Positions 1 through 6,155 of a DNA stretch of 12,687 bases are shown in pieces. The position numbers were made by a program, and so were the translations under genes. Source of the stretch: CAXYVX01 sp049297855 (GTDB taxonomy: Bacteria > Patescibacteriota > Saccharimonadia > Saccharimonadales > Saccharimonadaceae); NCBI GenBank assembly GCA_049297855.1, contig JBAQVB010000059.1, positions 1-12,687 on the forward strand. Direction: 5' to 3'. Within the stretch, counting starts at the first letter, position 1, and the number at the start of each line of letters is the position of its first letter. The notes beneath the pieces are model-generated. The model did not search any database, was not told where the DNA came from, and was given only the letters and a program-made list of their open reading frames with translations.

Positions 1-409
1 GGCGCACTTCGTCGTCCGTGCCGAAAGTCTCTGGCACAATCGCCGTTGGCGGCAACCAAGCTACAACCAAATCTTCATGAATATTCGGCGCGCCGCAAAC
101 AACCTGGATATAGCCATTTTCATCGCGCGGAATTTTATCCGTATCTGTTGCAAAACCGGTTGTAATATTGCGCGCCACGATTTTGTCCGCCGCGCCACCA
201 TCGTCGATTTTCAATAAATGCATGTGATCCGAATCCGGATGCAGCACACATGACACAACCCGGGCCAACACCACATTGCGATATTTCGCCCCCAGATCCT
301 CGACCGACTCGATTTCAACCAAGCGCGCGCCAATCCGCGTCGTCAATTCGTCGATCGAAACATCACCAAGATTTGCATATTTTTTTAGCCAATTTACACT
401 AATTTTCAT
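1..409 (-). CDS. pheT: Phenylalanine--tRNA ligase beta subunit, N-terminal part (cut by the window edge)
   Basis: These are the first 136 codons of PheT, which pairs with PheS in the alpha2beta2 enzyme that charges tRNA-Phe. The protein starts MKISVNWLKKYANLGD, the standard PheT opening, and an EMAP/Trbp111-type tRNA-binding fold follows at about residues 40-130, with the segments HPDSDHMHLLKID and VVCGAPNIHEDLVV. The rest, including the B3/B4 editing and B5 domains, lies outside the window. The ATG at 409-407 has no Shine-Dalgarno sequence. Instead an extended -10 box lies six bases upstream, so the mRNA may be leaderless. PheT normally follows pheS directly, but here an opposite-strand gene lies between the two. 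The identification is secure despite the truncation. Confidence 0.95.
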   Translation of the reverse strand, partial: MKISVNWLKKYANLGDVSIDELTTRIGARLVEIESVEDLGAKYRNVVLARVVSCVLHPDSDHMHLLKIDDGGAADKIVARNITTGFATDTDKIPRDENGYIQVVCGAPNIHEDLVVAWLPPTAIVPETFGTDDEVR

Positions 410-415
410 ACCATT

Positions 416-426
416 ATTTTACCACA
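416..426 (-). promoter_or_regulatory. Extended -10 promoter of pheT, predicted leaderless
   Basis: On the minus strand TGTGG is followed by TAAAAT (421-416), then six bases (AATGGT), then the pheT ATG. A start point seven bases after the -10 box would fall on the A of the ATG. No good -35 box is visible; the TGTGn extension may compensate. Confidence 0.6.
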
Positions 427-435
427 CTCTACTTC

Positions 436-464
436 TTGAAGATATAGGATAAAAATGCTACAAT
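436..464 (+). promoter_or_regulatory. Sigma-70-type promoter for the structured leader and DUF3761-like gene
   Basis: The -35 box TTGAAG (436-441) and the -10 box TACAAT (459-464) are separated by 17 bases, with an extended TG at 456-457. The expected start point is near G471, exactly where the 5' arm of the leader's closing stem begins. It is divergent from the pheT promoter. Confidence 0.7.
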
Positions 465-470
465 ATCAGT

Positions 471-608
471 GTTCACATCGAAAAGAGGGTTCGCGATTTT
501 TAATAACTCGGTGTTTGCAATCCTGCGGGTATTACAAAGCAAATGACGAGTTGCGATTTCGCAAATTCTCTTAGCGGGTGTGAACAACCAAAGTAATACC
601 CGCTTTTT
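471..608 (+). ncRNA. Structured 5' leader RNA, candidate riboswitch or attenuator
   Basis: The predicted transcript opens with GTTCACA (471-477), which pairs perfectly with TGTGAAC (579-585). Inside lie AAGAG/CTCTT (483-487/568-572), a stem of CTCG/CGAG (507-510/547-550) plus TTTGC/GCAAA (514-518/539-543), and a hairpin TTGCGA/TCGCAA (551-556/559-564), giving a three-way junction. The loop of the second stem holds GCGGGTATTAC (525-535), an 11-base perfect complement of GTAATACCCGC (593-603) outside the closing stem, so it would form a pseudoknot. The same 3' segment can instead pair with GCGGGT (574-579) as a terminator. I do not recognise it as any known riboswitch class. The pairings are read by eye; covariation has not been tested. 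Confidence 0.55.
574..608 (+). terminator. Terminator-like hairpin ahead of the DUF3761-like gene (possible attenuator)
   Basis: GCGGGT (574-579) pairs with ACCCGC (598-603) and is followed directly by TTTTT (604-608). It lies between the promoter and the ribosome binding site of the downstream gene. It would end the transcript early unless 593-603 is held by the upstream 525-535 segment. That 11-bp pairing also abuts the U-run and could itself terminate. Confidence 0.6.
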
Positions 609-627
609 GCGTGGAGAAGGTAATTCT

Positions 628-1149
628 ATGAGATTTATCAAAAATCATTTGGTTGCATTATTATTAATTTTAACTATTGTGGTTGGTGAAACTGGTGTCA
701 CTGCGATTTCGTCCGCGACACATAAACCAAGCAGTTCGCAGAATACGACAGCTTCGCAAAATTCTGGATCAAAATTACCAACTTGCGACGGCACGTCGGT
801 CACCTCGAATTGCGAGGTAGATGGTACGAAATATTCAAAGTATGTTTATCATCCATCGGTTGCTACCATAACTCACGTGGTTCAACATCCGGCCGTAACG
901 CACACGGTAACACATTGCACGCCTGCAAATGAAGGAAAATATGCCGGTAGTTGCGCTACTGCGCGTTGCGCCGATGGATCCTATACGGGCGCTAATCCAT
1001 CTTACAGTTGGACCTGCAATTATCATGGCGGCGTTGTTGCGGTTGGGCCATTTAATGACACTGAACCTGTAACTGATCAGGCTGCCTACGATAAAACAGT
1101 AACCAACACGCCAGCGCAAGCAGCTTATTACGATAAAGTCACCGAATAA
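628..1149 (+). CDS. Secreted DUF3761-like Cys/His-rich protein
   Basis: A 173-residue exported protein. Residues 1-26 form a signal peptide: basic MRFIKNH, a hydrophobic stretch, then GVTA as a likely cleavage site. No lipobox is present. Residues about 110-140 (ARCADGSYTG ... TCNYHGGV) resemble the DUF3761 core, a small secreted domain of unknown function. Six cysteines (53, 62, 97, 109, 114, 130) suggest three disulfides. A His-rich stretch before the core (H75, H83, H87, H92, H96, pattern HPxV/THxVxH) and a C-terminal duplicated motif (QAAYDKTV, QAAYYDKV) look like short surface-protein repeats. I chose the ATG at 628 because GAAGG (616-620) sits seven bases upstream; the GTG at 580 lies inside the leader RNA. 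The gene is antisense-oriented between pheS and pheT. Export is well supported, function is not. Confidence 0.8.
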   Translation: MRFIKNHLVALLLILTIVVGETGVTAISSATHKPSSSQNTTASQNSGSKLPTCDGTSVTSNCEVDGTKYSKYVYHPSVATITHVVQHPAVTHTVTHCTPANEGKYAGSCATARCADGSYTGANPSYSWTCNYHGGVVAVGPFNDTEPVTDQAAYDKTVTNTPAQAAYYDKVTE

Positions 1150-1152
1150 AAT

Positions 1153-1183
1153 AAAAACCACAAATTTATTTTTGCGGTTTTTT
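1153..1183. terminator. Bidirectional intrinsic terminator
   Basis: AAAAACCACAAA pairs with TTTTGCGGTTTTT with one A-C mismatch in the stem. It is flanked by T-runs on both strands. It lies between two converging genes, the DUF3761-like gene (plus) and pheS (minus), and can serve both. Confidence 0.75.
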
Positions 1184-1205
1184 AACTTGCAAGTTTACGA
1201 AGATT

Positions 1206-2234
1206 CTACCTAAACTCCCTTAAAAAACTCAGCTTCCCGCTCTCAAAATGGCGCAGGTCTTCGATATTATATTTTAGCATCGCCAGCCGCTCCAGGCCGC
1301 CACCCCAGGCGAACCCGCGATATTTGGTCGGATCAATGCCGGCCATTTTTAGCACGTTCGGATGAATCATACCACAACCGAGCATCTCCAGCCATTCACC
1401 ACCTTTACCGCCACCACCTAGGCTGGCCGGCTTTTCGATCTGAAACTCCAGACTCGGTTCGGTGAATGGAAAATAGCCGGGCTGCGTTTTAATTTTCAGC
1501 TTTTGGCTATAATACGTTTCAAAAAATTCACGCAACGTACCGAGCATTTGGCCTAAGCTAGCATCACGCGACACGAAAACACCTTCAACTTGATGAAAAG
1601 TGTGATCATGCGTCACGTCAGCATCCTCGTTACGAAACACGCGACCGTAGGAAATCGCCGCGATCGGCGTTCCGTCCTTGACCAAGGCGTCACGACCCGA
1701 ACGCAAAACGCGATTCTGCATAGTCGATGTATGCGCCGGTGGAATGAAATTTTCCTCGGTGCGAAACGTGTCGTAAGAATCACGCGCCGGATGATTCGGC
1801 GGAAAATTCAGGCTAGTGAACATGTGATAATCGTCGTCCAACCCGCGCGATTCGTGCGCCGCGAAACCCATCCGCGCGAAAATATTAATCACCCGATCGA
1901 GCTCCTGATTCAAAGGATGAATCGTGCCATTTTCAGTCGGCAAAAACGCTGGCTTAACCAGAGAATGATCCTTGGTCGAAATGTCAAACGGCGCTGTAAC
2001 GTCAATTGATTCAACTTCGGCGTCCTGATGTAAACACTCAATTTCGCTAATTTTCCGCATTAAATCGCCACGCAACAAATTCACTTCTTTGCCAAAACTA
2101 GCTCGTTCCGCTACTGGAATTTTACGAATTTGATTATTCAGCTCGCGCAATTCGTCGGCCTTCATTATATCGCACGGATTGGTCAACTCAGTCAATCGCG
2201 CCAGCAATGTCTCGCGCACCTGGTCTATATTCAT
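1206..2234 (-). CDS. pheS: Phenylalanine--tRNA ligase alpha subunit
   Basis: Catalytic subunit of PheRS, which activates phenylalanine with ATP and loads it onto tRNA-Phe in the cytoplasm. The 342 residues match the family length (about 330-350). An N-terminal coiled-coil tRNA-binding arm (about 1-90) is followed by the class II core: HPLNQELDRVINIFARMGF, motif 2 around FRNEDADVTHDHTFHQVEG, the Phe-pocket segment FPFTEPSLEF, and motif 3 GFAWGGGLERLAMLKY. It ends LSFLREFR then TAG, a normal PheS end, which argues that TAG is a stop in this genome. The ATG at 2234 has no Shine-Dalgarno; TATAAT lies six bases upstream. Its usual partner pheT is 800 bases downstream on the same strand, behind the opposite-strand DUF3761-like unit. 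Confidence 0.98.
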   Translation of the reverse strand: MNIDQVRETLLARLTELTNPCDIMKADELRELNNQIRKIPVAERASFGKEVNLLRGDLMRKISEIECLHQDAEVESIDVTAPFDISTKDHSLVKPAFLPTENGTIHPLNQELDRVINIFARMGFAAHESRGLDDDYHMFTSLNFPPNHPARDSYDTFRTEENFIPPAHTSTMQNRVLRSGRDALVKDGTPIAAISYGRVFRNEDADVTHDHTFHQVEGVFVSRDASLGQMLGTLREFFETYYSQKLKIKTQPGYFPFTEPSLEFQIEKPASLGGGGKGGEWLEMLGCGMIHPNVLKMAGIDPTKYRGFAWGGGLERLAMLKYNIEDLRHFESGKLSFLREFR

Positions 2235-2240
2235 GCCAAA

Positions 2241-2246
2241 ATTATA
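2241..2246 (-). promoter_or_regulatory. -10 box of pheS, predicted leaderless
   Basis: A consensus TATAAT (2246-2241 on the minus strand) is followed by six bases (TTTGGC) and the pheS ATG. The start point would coincide with the ATG. The -35 region is weak. Confidence 0.6.
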
Positions 2247-2280
2247 CTACAAAAAAACCAGTTACGATAGCGTAGCTATT

Positions 2281-2874
2281 TTAATTGACCGATTTTTGAA
2301 ACCGCGCCAAATCCGCATTGAGCTTAGTTTCGATTTGGTTCAGCCACGTTGTTTGATCATTAATAACGGTCGAGAGTGATGTCTCAATCTGCGAAAAGGT
2401 CGTGCTACTAGTAATTGCTTGCGTCAGCTGCTGCAGATCATTTTTGATGTTTTGCGCCGTCGGATAATTATTTTTCACTACAGCCGAACAGGTTTCGGCC
2501 ACATTTAACGCGTTTCCCGTTAACGGCGCATCATCATTAGCGTGCAAATTATATAACGTCGTCAAATCATTTTGACACTTTTTCATGACGTTATAATTAC
2601 GAGCGTCATTCAACAACTTTTGATAAGTCGGCTGCGTCATTTTTACGCGTCGATAAGCTGGATTCAAAATATCCGCTAGTGGCCAAGCAGCCAACTTAAC
2701 GGGCGACACGGTGGCTGTTTTATTTTCGGAGATCACAGAGTTGAGTTGTTGGCTGGCGCTACCGCGAAAATTTGACACAGCTAACGCCGAACTGATTAGA
2801 ATCGTCGCCAAGCTCACGGTTATCAAAATTACCGCTAATCCGATCATCAGAATGATTTTACGCCGACGACTCAT
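2281..2874 (-). CDS. Membrane-anchored or exported helical protein, function unknown
   Basis: About 197 residues if translation starts at the ATG at 2874. This start overlaps the previous gene's stop as ATGA, typical of translational coupling, and is preceded by a weak GGTGG. The frame is open further upstream but would only duplicate the neighbour's coding sequence. Residues 1-33 are basic (MSRRRK) then strongly hydrophobic, a signal anchor or uncleaved signal peptide. The remainder is polar and mostly helical, rich in N, T, Q and S, with two cysteines (KKCQND and AETCSA) that could form a disulfide outside the membrane. I recognise no family. It is cotranscribed with the small tail-anchored protein before it, so the two may work together at the membrane. 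Confidence 0.7.
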   Translation of the reverse strand: MSRRRKIILMIGLAVILITVSLATILISSALAVSNFRGSASQQLNSVISENKTATVSPVKLAAWPLADILNPAYRRVKMTQPTYQKLLNDARNYNVMKKCQNDLTTLYNLHANDDAPLTGNALNVAETCSAVVKNNYPTAQNIKNDLQQLTQAITSSTTFSQIETSLSTVINDQTTWLNQIETKLNADLARFQKSVN

Positions 2875-3161
2875 CGTTGACCACCCGAATTCAGAATTAT
2901 GTTCGCGATTAATGCCGCGATGACGATCACAATAATGAAGCCAAACGCCCATACCCAACCTGGAATTGAACTCTTAGCAAAATCATGCATATAATTTGAA
3001 TCGCACACGAAATCGGTCTTGGTTTTGGCAATATCGTCCTTATCTACCAACGGTTTTTTGCCACCACCGGCTGATTTTTTAGACTGCTTTTCGCGCAAAT
3101 CCGCCGCGATGCGTTTTTGCAAATCACTCTGATTATTGCCGTTATTAATAATAATCCCCAT
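2871..3161 (-). CDS. Small C-terminal tail-anchored membrane protein, function unknown
   Basis: A 96-residue protein. Residues 1-65 are hydrophilic and highly charged (DLQKRIAADLREKQSKKS), likely cytoplasmic. One membrane helix at about 68-91 (WVWAFGFIIVIVIAALIANI) is followed by a five-residue tail, so it looks like a single-pass protein with its bulk inside. The first gene of a two-gene operon; its TGA overlaps the next ATG by four bases. AGGA lies eight bases before the ATG at 3161, while a candidate -10 box only twelve bases upstream implies a leader of about six bases, probably too short for that Shine-Dalgarno to matter. No family recognised. Confidence 0.7.
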   Translation of the reverse strand: MGIIINNGNNQSDLQKRIAADLREKQSKKSAGGGKKPLVDKDDIAKTKTDFVCDSNYMHDFAKSSIPGWVWAFGFIIVIVIAALIANIILNSGGQR

Positions 3162-3173
3162 GTTCTACATCCT

Positions 3174-3204
3174 ATCATAAGCTCTTTATTTTGCGAAATA
3201 ACAA
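3174..3204 (-). promoter_or_regulatory. Candidate promoter of the small membrane-protein pair
   Basis: TATGAT (3179-3174) with a possible -35 TTGTTA (3204-3199), spacing 19 bases. The predicted start lies about six bases before the ATG at 3161. It diverges from the aquaporin promoter. Confidence 0.4.
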
Positions 3205-3221
3205 GAAAACAACTACGCGCC

Positions 3222-3249
3222 TTGCGGATAAAACCAGATATGCTAAAAT
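3222..3249 (+). promoter_or_regulatory. Promoter of the aquaporin-family gene
   Basis: -35 TTGCGG (3222-3227), 16-base spacer, extended TG (3241-3242) and -10 TAAAAT (3244-3249). The leader of about 24 bases carries a strong AAGGAGG before the ATG, in contrast to the leaderless genes nearby. Confidence 0.6.
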
Positions 3250-3279
3250 GAGATTGTCATTAACAATAAGGAGGGATAA

Positions 3280-4281
3280 ATGGCAACAAGAAAAGCCACT
3301 GCGTCGCGCAAAACTGCGACAAAGAAGCCTGCCGCGAAGAGAACCACAGCTTCGCGCAAAACTGAAGAACCTGTAATTGTGGAGCAGGAAGTCGTCGAGA
3401 TCGCAGCGCCGGCGGAAACGGTCGCAGCGGGCGTTGAGATTGACGATGCGCCAATCGATAGGACGACCATCAGCGAAAAATTTGCTGCGTTAAAACCGGG
3501 AGCTTTGATCGCGGAATTCGTCGGGACATTCGTATGGGCCGGCCTAGTAATCAATTTGGCGCAAAATCACAGCTACGGCGTGTTGGGCATTTCAATCGGA
3601 CTGGCCGCACTAGTCATGATTTTAGGTGGCATTTCGGGTGGACATTTGAACCCGGCAATTACGATCGCCTCATACATTCATCGCAAAACTGATGGCGTGA
3701 AAACCATTGCCTACATCATTGTTCAAATTTTGGGTGCTTTGTTGGCTTATGTAGTATTACACGCCATCTTCACGTCGACTTACGACGCATCGATTGTCAC
3801 TGCTTTAACTAATCAAGGTTACGGAGCGCAAGTGACGCAAGCTGGCGGACTTGCCGCTTTCGCCAAGGCACAAGGCACGACAATCGACGGCATAGCCAAA
3901 GCACTGAACGTGTCACAATTCACCGATGTTTCAATCGCTGGCGGACAAGGTTGGAGTGCGTTCTTTAGCGAGCTGATCGGCGCCATTATCTTTGGCCTAG
4001 GGGTTGGTTTTGCCTTCTTTCAGAAGAAAAAATCGCAAATTGAAACTGGCTTGGGCGTTGGACTTGGCTTGCTCGGTGGTTTGGTTGTCGGCGGTTCAGC
4101 CGTGATTTTGAACCCGGCCGTAGCCATTGCACTCGGTGCGTTCAGCAAAGGTGCCATCTTTGGCGCGAGTGCCGGTACATTCTGGCTATCGATCGCGGTT
4201 TACGCCTTCGCTACCGTTTTAGGTATGACGGTTGGCGTGACGATTTATCGCTTTATTTTACGTGACGCTGTCCGTAAATAA
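3280..4281 (+). CDS. Aquaporin/glycerol-facilitator (MIP) family channel with basic N-tail
   Basis: A 333-residue integral membrane protein of the major intrinsic protein family, passing water or small neutral solutes across the cytoplasmic membrane. The two half-helix motifs are present: SGGHLNPAITI (NPA at 124-126) and ILNPAVAIALG (NPA at 278-280), within six hydrophobic segments starting near residue 75. Three features are odd. Residues 1-30 are a Lys/Ala/Thr/Arg-rich tail (ATRKATASRKTATKKPAAKR) like a histone H1 tail, followed by an acidic linker. The Arg that normally follows the second NPA and forms the selectivity filter is Val281. The loop at about 165-225 is long for the family. The start is set by AAGGAGGG just upstream. 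It is a monocistronic unit with its own promoter and terminator. Family assignment is firm; the solute is not predictable. Confidence 0.92.
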   Translation: MATRKATASRKTATKKPAAKRTTASRKTEEPVIVEQEVVEIAAPAETVAAGVEIDDAPIDRTTISEKFAALKPGALIAEFVGTFVWAGLVINLAQNHSYGVLGISIGLAALVMILGGISGGHLNPAITIASYIHRKTDGVKTIAYIIVQILGALLAYVVLHAIFTSTYDASIVTALTNQGYGAQVTQAGGLAAFAKAQGTTIDGIAKALNVSQFTDVSIAGGQGWSAFFSELIGAIIFGLGVGFAFFQKKKSQIETGLGVGLGLLGGLVVGGSAVILNPAVAIALGAFSKGAIFGASAGTFWLSIAVYAFATVLGMTVGVTIYRFILRDAVRK

Positions 4282-4303
4282 CGACGACGATCGAATATTA
4301 AAT

Positions 4304-4332
4304 AAAACCTGTCGGATCACGACAGGTTTTTT
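4304..4332. terminator. Bidirectional intrinsic terminator
   Basis: CCTGTCG (4308-4314) pairs with CGACAGG (4320-4326) around the loop GATCA. It is flanked by AAAA and TTTTTT, so it terminates the aquaporin gene on plus and rmuC on minus. Confidence 0.9.
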
Positions 4333-4351
4333 ATTGCTGACTCATTCTAGG

Positions 4352-5443
4352 CTAATCTTTCCAGTCTTGCGGCTGGTCCAACCCCAGCAGTTCATCGCGT
4401 TGCTGGCCACCGGAAATTTTGACCACGTCCTTGTCAATTTTCGCAAACTCGCGGCCAGCGTTGTTATAGTGATTAACCGTCGTCGACAGCGAGCCGCCCA
4501 GCTTACGCATAAAATCGTCATAACGCGTTAAGTGCGTGCTTAGTTGGCCAACGCGCTTTTGAATATCCTTAGTCTGCTCTTCAATTTGTAACGCGCGCAA
4601 CCCCTGCATGACGGTTTGTAGATATGCTAGAAGTGTGGTCGGGCTAACGATGATGACATGTTTTTCACGAAACGCGTAATCGATTAAATCCTGGTTAGCC
4701 ACGTTGTTGATGATTGTGTCGTAATAGAGCGCCTCGCTCGGGATGAACATAAAGGCAAAATCCATGGTATTTTCGTCGGGTCGAATGTATTTCGACGTTT
4801 CATTAATGCGATTTTTCAGATCGCGCACCAGTTCGGCATACATTGTATCGTGTTCGGACTTGTTCGGCGCCTCGATCATGCGGTTATAGTGTTCCAGCGA
4901 AAACTTGCTGTCGATCGGCAGGATCTTATTTTCCTTCAGATGCACGACGGCGTCGACCGTTTCGCCATTTTTAAAATGATATTGTTTCTCCCATTGGCCG
5001 GGCGGCAACACATTACCGAGCACATTTTCCAGATAATATTCGCCCAAATTCCCGCGCTGCTTGCTATTTGTCAAAACATTTTGCAACGTTTTTAATTCGT
5101 CTGCCACGTCGATCACGCGCTTGTTCGTGTCGTCAAGTTTTGTTAAACGCGTCGTGATTTCCGTCACGATTTTGCGCGAATTCTCTAACTGCGCACTCAT
5201 CGAGGTTTGCGTTTGAGTTAGTTTCTGATCAAAGGTGGCGCGCAAATCCGATGAATTTTCGCGCAAATTTTTATCCAAACCCTGCGACAAGCTAGTGATA
5301 TCGCGACGCAAGTTAGCCAAATCGTTTTGCAAAAACTGTGCATCTTTAGGATCGGTCTTTTCGCTTAAACTTTTAGTCAAAAATAATAATACGCCGACCA
5401 AAATAACCACCGCCACACCCAAAACAATAATTACAATTTCCAT
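4352..5443 (-). CDS. rmuC: RmuC family DNA recombination protein
   Basis: RmuC-family proteins are predicted endonuclease-fold proteins that limit inversions at short inverted repeats; the biochemical activity is poorly defined. The 363-residue protein has a membrane anchor at 2-23 (IVIIVLGVAVVILVGVLLFL), a long coiled coil (about 35-125), then the conserved RmuC domain: RGNLGEYYLENVL, DAVVHLKENKILPIDSKF, FMFIPSEALYY and HVIIVSPTTLLAYLQTV. It ends with TAG next to the shared terminator. The ATG at 5443 has no Shine-Dalgarno but has an extended -10 box six bases upstream, so it can be expressed alone, though it follows the YtxH cassette by only 36 bases and may also be read from there. Confidence 0.95.
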   Translation of the reverse strand: MEIVIIVLGVAVVILVGVLLFLTKSLSEKTDPKDAQFLQNDLANLRRDITSLSQGLDKNLRENSSDLRATFDQKLTQTQTSMSAQLENSRKIVTEITTRLTKLDDTNKRVIDVADELKTLQNVLTNSKQRGNLGEYYLENVLGNVLPPGQWEKQYHFKNGETVDAVVHLKENKILPIDSKFSLEHYNRMIEAPNKSEHDTMYAELVRDLKNRINETSKYIRPDENTMDFAFMFIPSEALYYDTIINNVANQDLIDYAFREKHVIIVSPTTLLAYLQTVMQGLRALQIEEQTKDIQKRVGQLSTHLTRYDDFMRKLGGSLSTTVNHYNNAGREFAKIDKDVVKISGGQQRDELLGLDQPQDWKD

Positions 5444-5449
5444 AGTTCT

Positions 5450-5459
5450 AGTCTAGCAT
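5450..5459 (-). promoter_or_regulatory. Extended -10 promoter of rmuC, predicted leaderless
   Basis: On the minus strand ATGC is followed by TAGACT (5455-5450), then six bases (AGAACT) and the rmuC ATG. Same geometry as at pheT, pheS and gatC. TAGACT is a weaker -10 than the others. Confidence 0.45.
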
Positions 5460-5479
5460 AACCGCTATTTTTAGAAAAA

Positions 5480-5785
5480 TTAAGGATGTTTGAGCGCCTG
5501 GATTAATTCGTTCGCCCATGGAAAAATGTCGGTTGTTTTCGATAATAACCAAATAATGAGCGCCACAACAATAGTGCCACCAAGAAAAGTACCAAAGCCG
5601 AGCACCAGCCCGCGCATGAAATTCATACGAATAATTTTCCAACGATTGGTCACATAAACATCTTCAAATAATTCACGAATTTCGTCTCGTTGTTGGTCGC
5701 TCAATGGCCGCAGCTCATATGCGGCTTTACGACGTTTTGATGGTCGTCCGCGAAAAAACGACACGTTGTCGTTATTCTTCGTCAT
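5480..5785 (-). CDS. Small membrane protein, DUF5665-like
   Basis: A 101-residue protein. Residues 1-50 are charged and cytoplasmic (FFRGRPSKRRK, then LSDQQRDEIRELFEDVYVTNRW). A glycine-rich membrane segment follows at about 57-82 (MRGLVLGFGTFLGGTIVVAL). The pattern of an amphipathic helix, a conserved RG and one or two membrane helices ending in a short aromatic tail resembles DUF5665 proteins, whose role is unknown. It overlaps the end of the YtxH gene by 14 bases, and there is no strong Shine-Dalgarno, which suggests translational coupling. Third gene of a small envelope cassette. The family call is from memory of the pattern and is moderate. Confidence 0.75.
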   Translation of the reverse strand: MTKNNDNVSFFRGRPSKRRKAAYELRPLSDQQRDEIRELFEDVYVTNRWKIIRMNFMRGLVLGFGTFLGGTIVVALIIWLLSKTTDIFPWANELIQALKHP

Positions 5786-6155
5786 CGTCCAAGTCGCCCG
5801 TTTGCGATTTCGGATCGATTTCGCCTTTTTTGACGCGTTTAGCTAATTGTTTGGCTTCATCTAAACGTTTTTGAGCCACTTTCACCGCGGCATCGGCTTG
5901 CTGTTTGGTGGTTTTAGCGGCTTTAGCGAACTGGGATTTCGCTTCGGCGGTCGTGTCTTTGGCGAATTCGGCCACGTCCGCACCTTTATCGCCAATTAAA
6001 TCCTTGGCATCATCAATACCATCCTTAAGATCAGCCCGCGTTTCCTTGCCGCTCTTAGGTGCAAACAACAAACCAGCAACAGCGCCCGCAGCCATGCCGA
6101 GTAGCGCTCCGATCGCGAAATGATTAATTGACTTCTTGTCATTATCTTTGGCCAT
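5772..6155 (-). CDS. YtxH domain-containing protein
   Basis: A 127-residue protein of the YtxH/general stress protein family, small membrane-associated proteins often induced by stress or found in envelope operons. Residues 13-37 carry the family signature (GALLGMAAGAVAGLLFAPKS), a glycine/alanine-rich membrane helix ending in APKSGKETR. A long Lys/Ala/Asp-rich amphipathic helix or coiled coil fills 40-110, and the tail is acidic (DLDDDEE). The start at 6155 is fixed by AAAGGAGG four bases upstream, which lies inside the previous gene and encodes two of its final arginines. It overlaps both neighbours by 14 bases. Role in this organism unknown, probably envelope maintenance. Confidence 0.88.
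   Translation of the reverse strand: MAKDNDKKSINHFAIGALLGMAAGAVAGLLFAPKSGKETRADLKDGIDDAKDLIGDKGADVAEFAKDTTAEAKSQFAKAAKTTKQQADAAVKVAQKRLDEAKQLAKRVKKGEIDPKSQTGDLDDDEE

Noticed and set aside
580..627. GTG at 580 as the start of the DUF3761-like gene
   Set aside because: It would encode the terminator hairpin and place 16 polar residues before the signal peptide. ATG 628 has GAAGG at the right distance.
429..641. 70-codon open frame on the minus strand over the leader RNA
   Set aside because: It covers the plus-strand promoter, structured leader and terminator, and has no family similarity.
1590..2009. 139-codon open frame on the plus strand inside pheS
   Set aside because: The translation is very Arg-rich and low in structure, antisense to well-conserved PheS.
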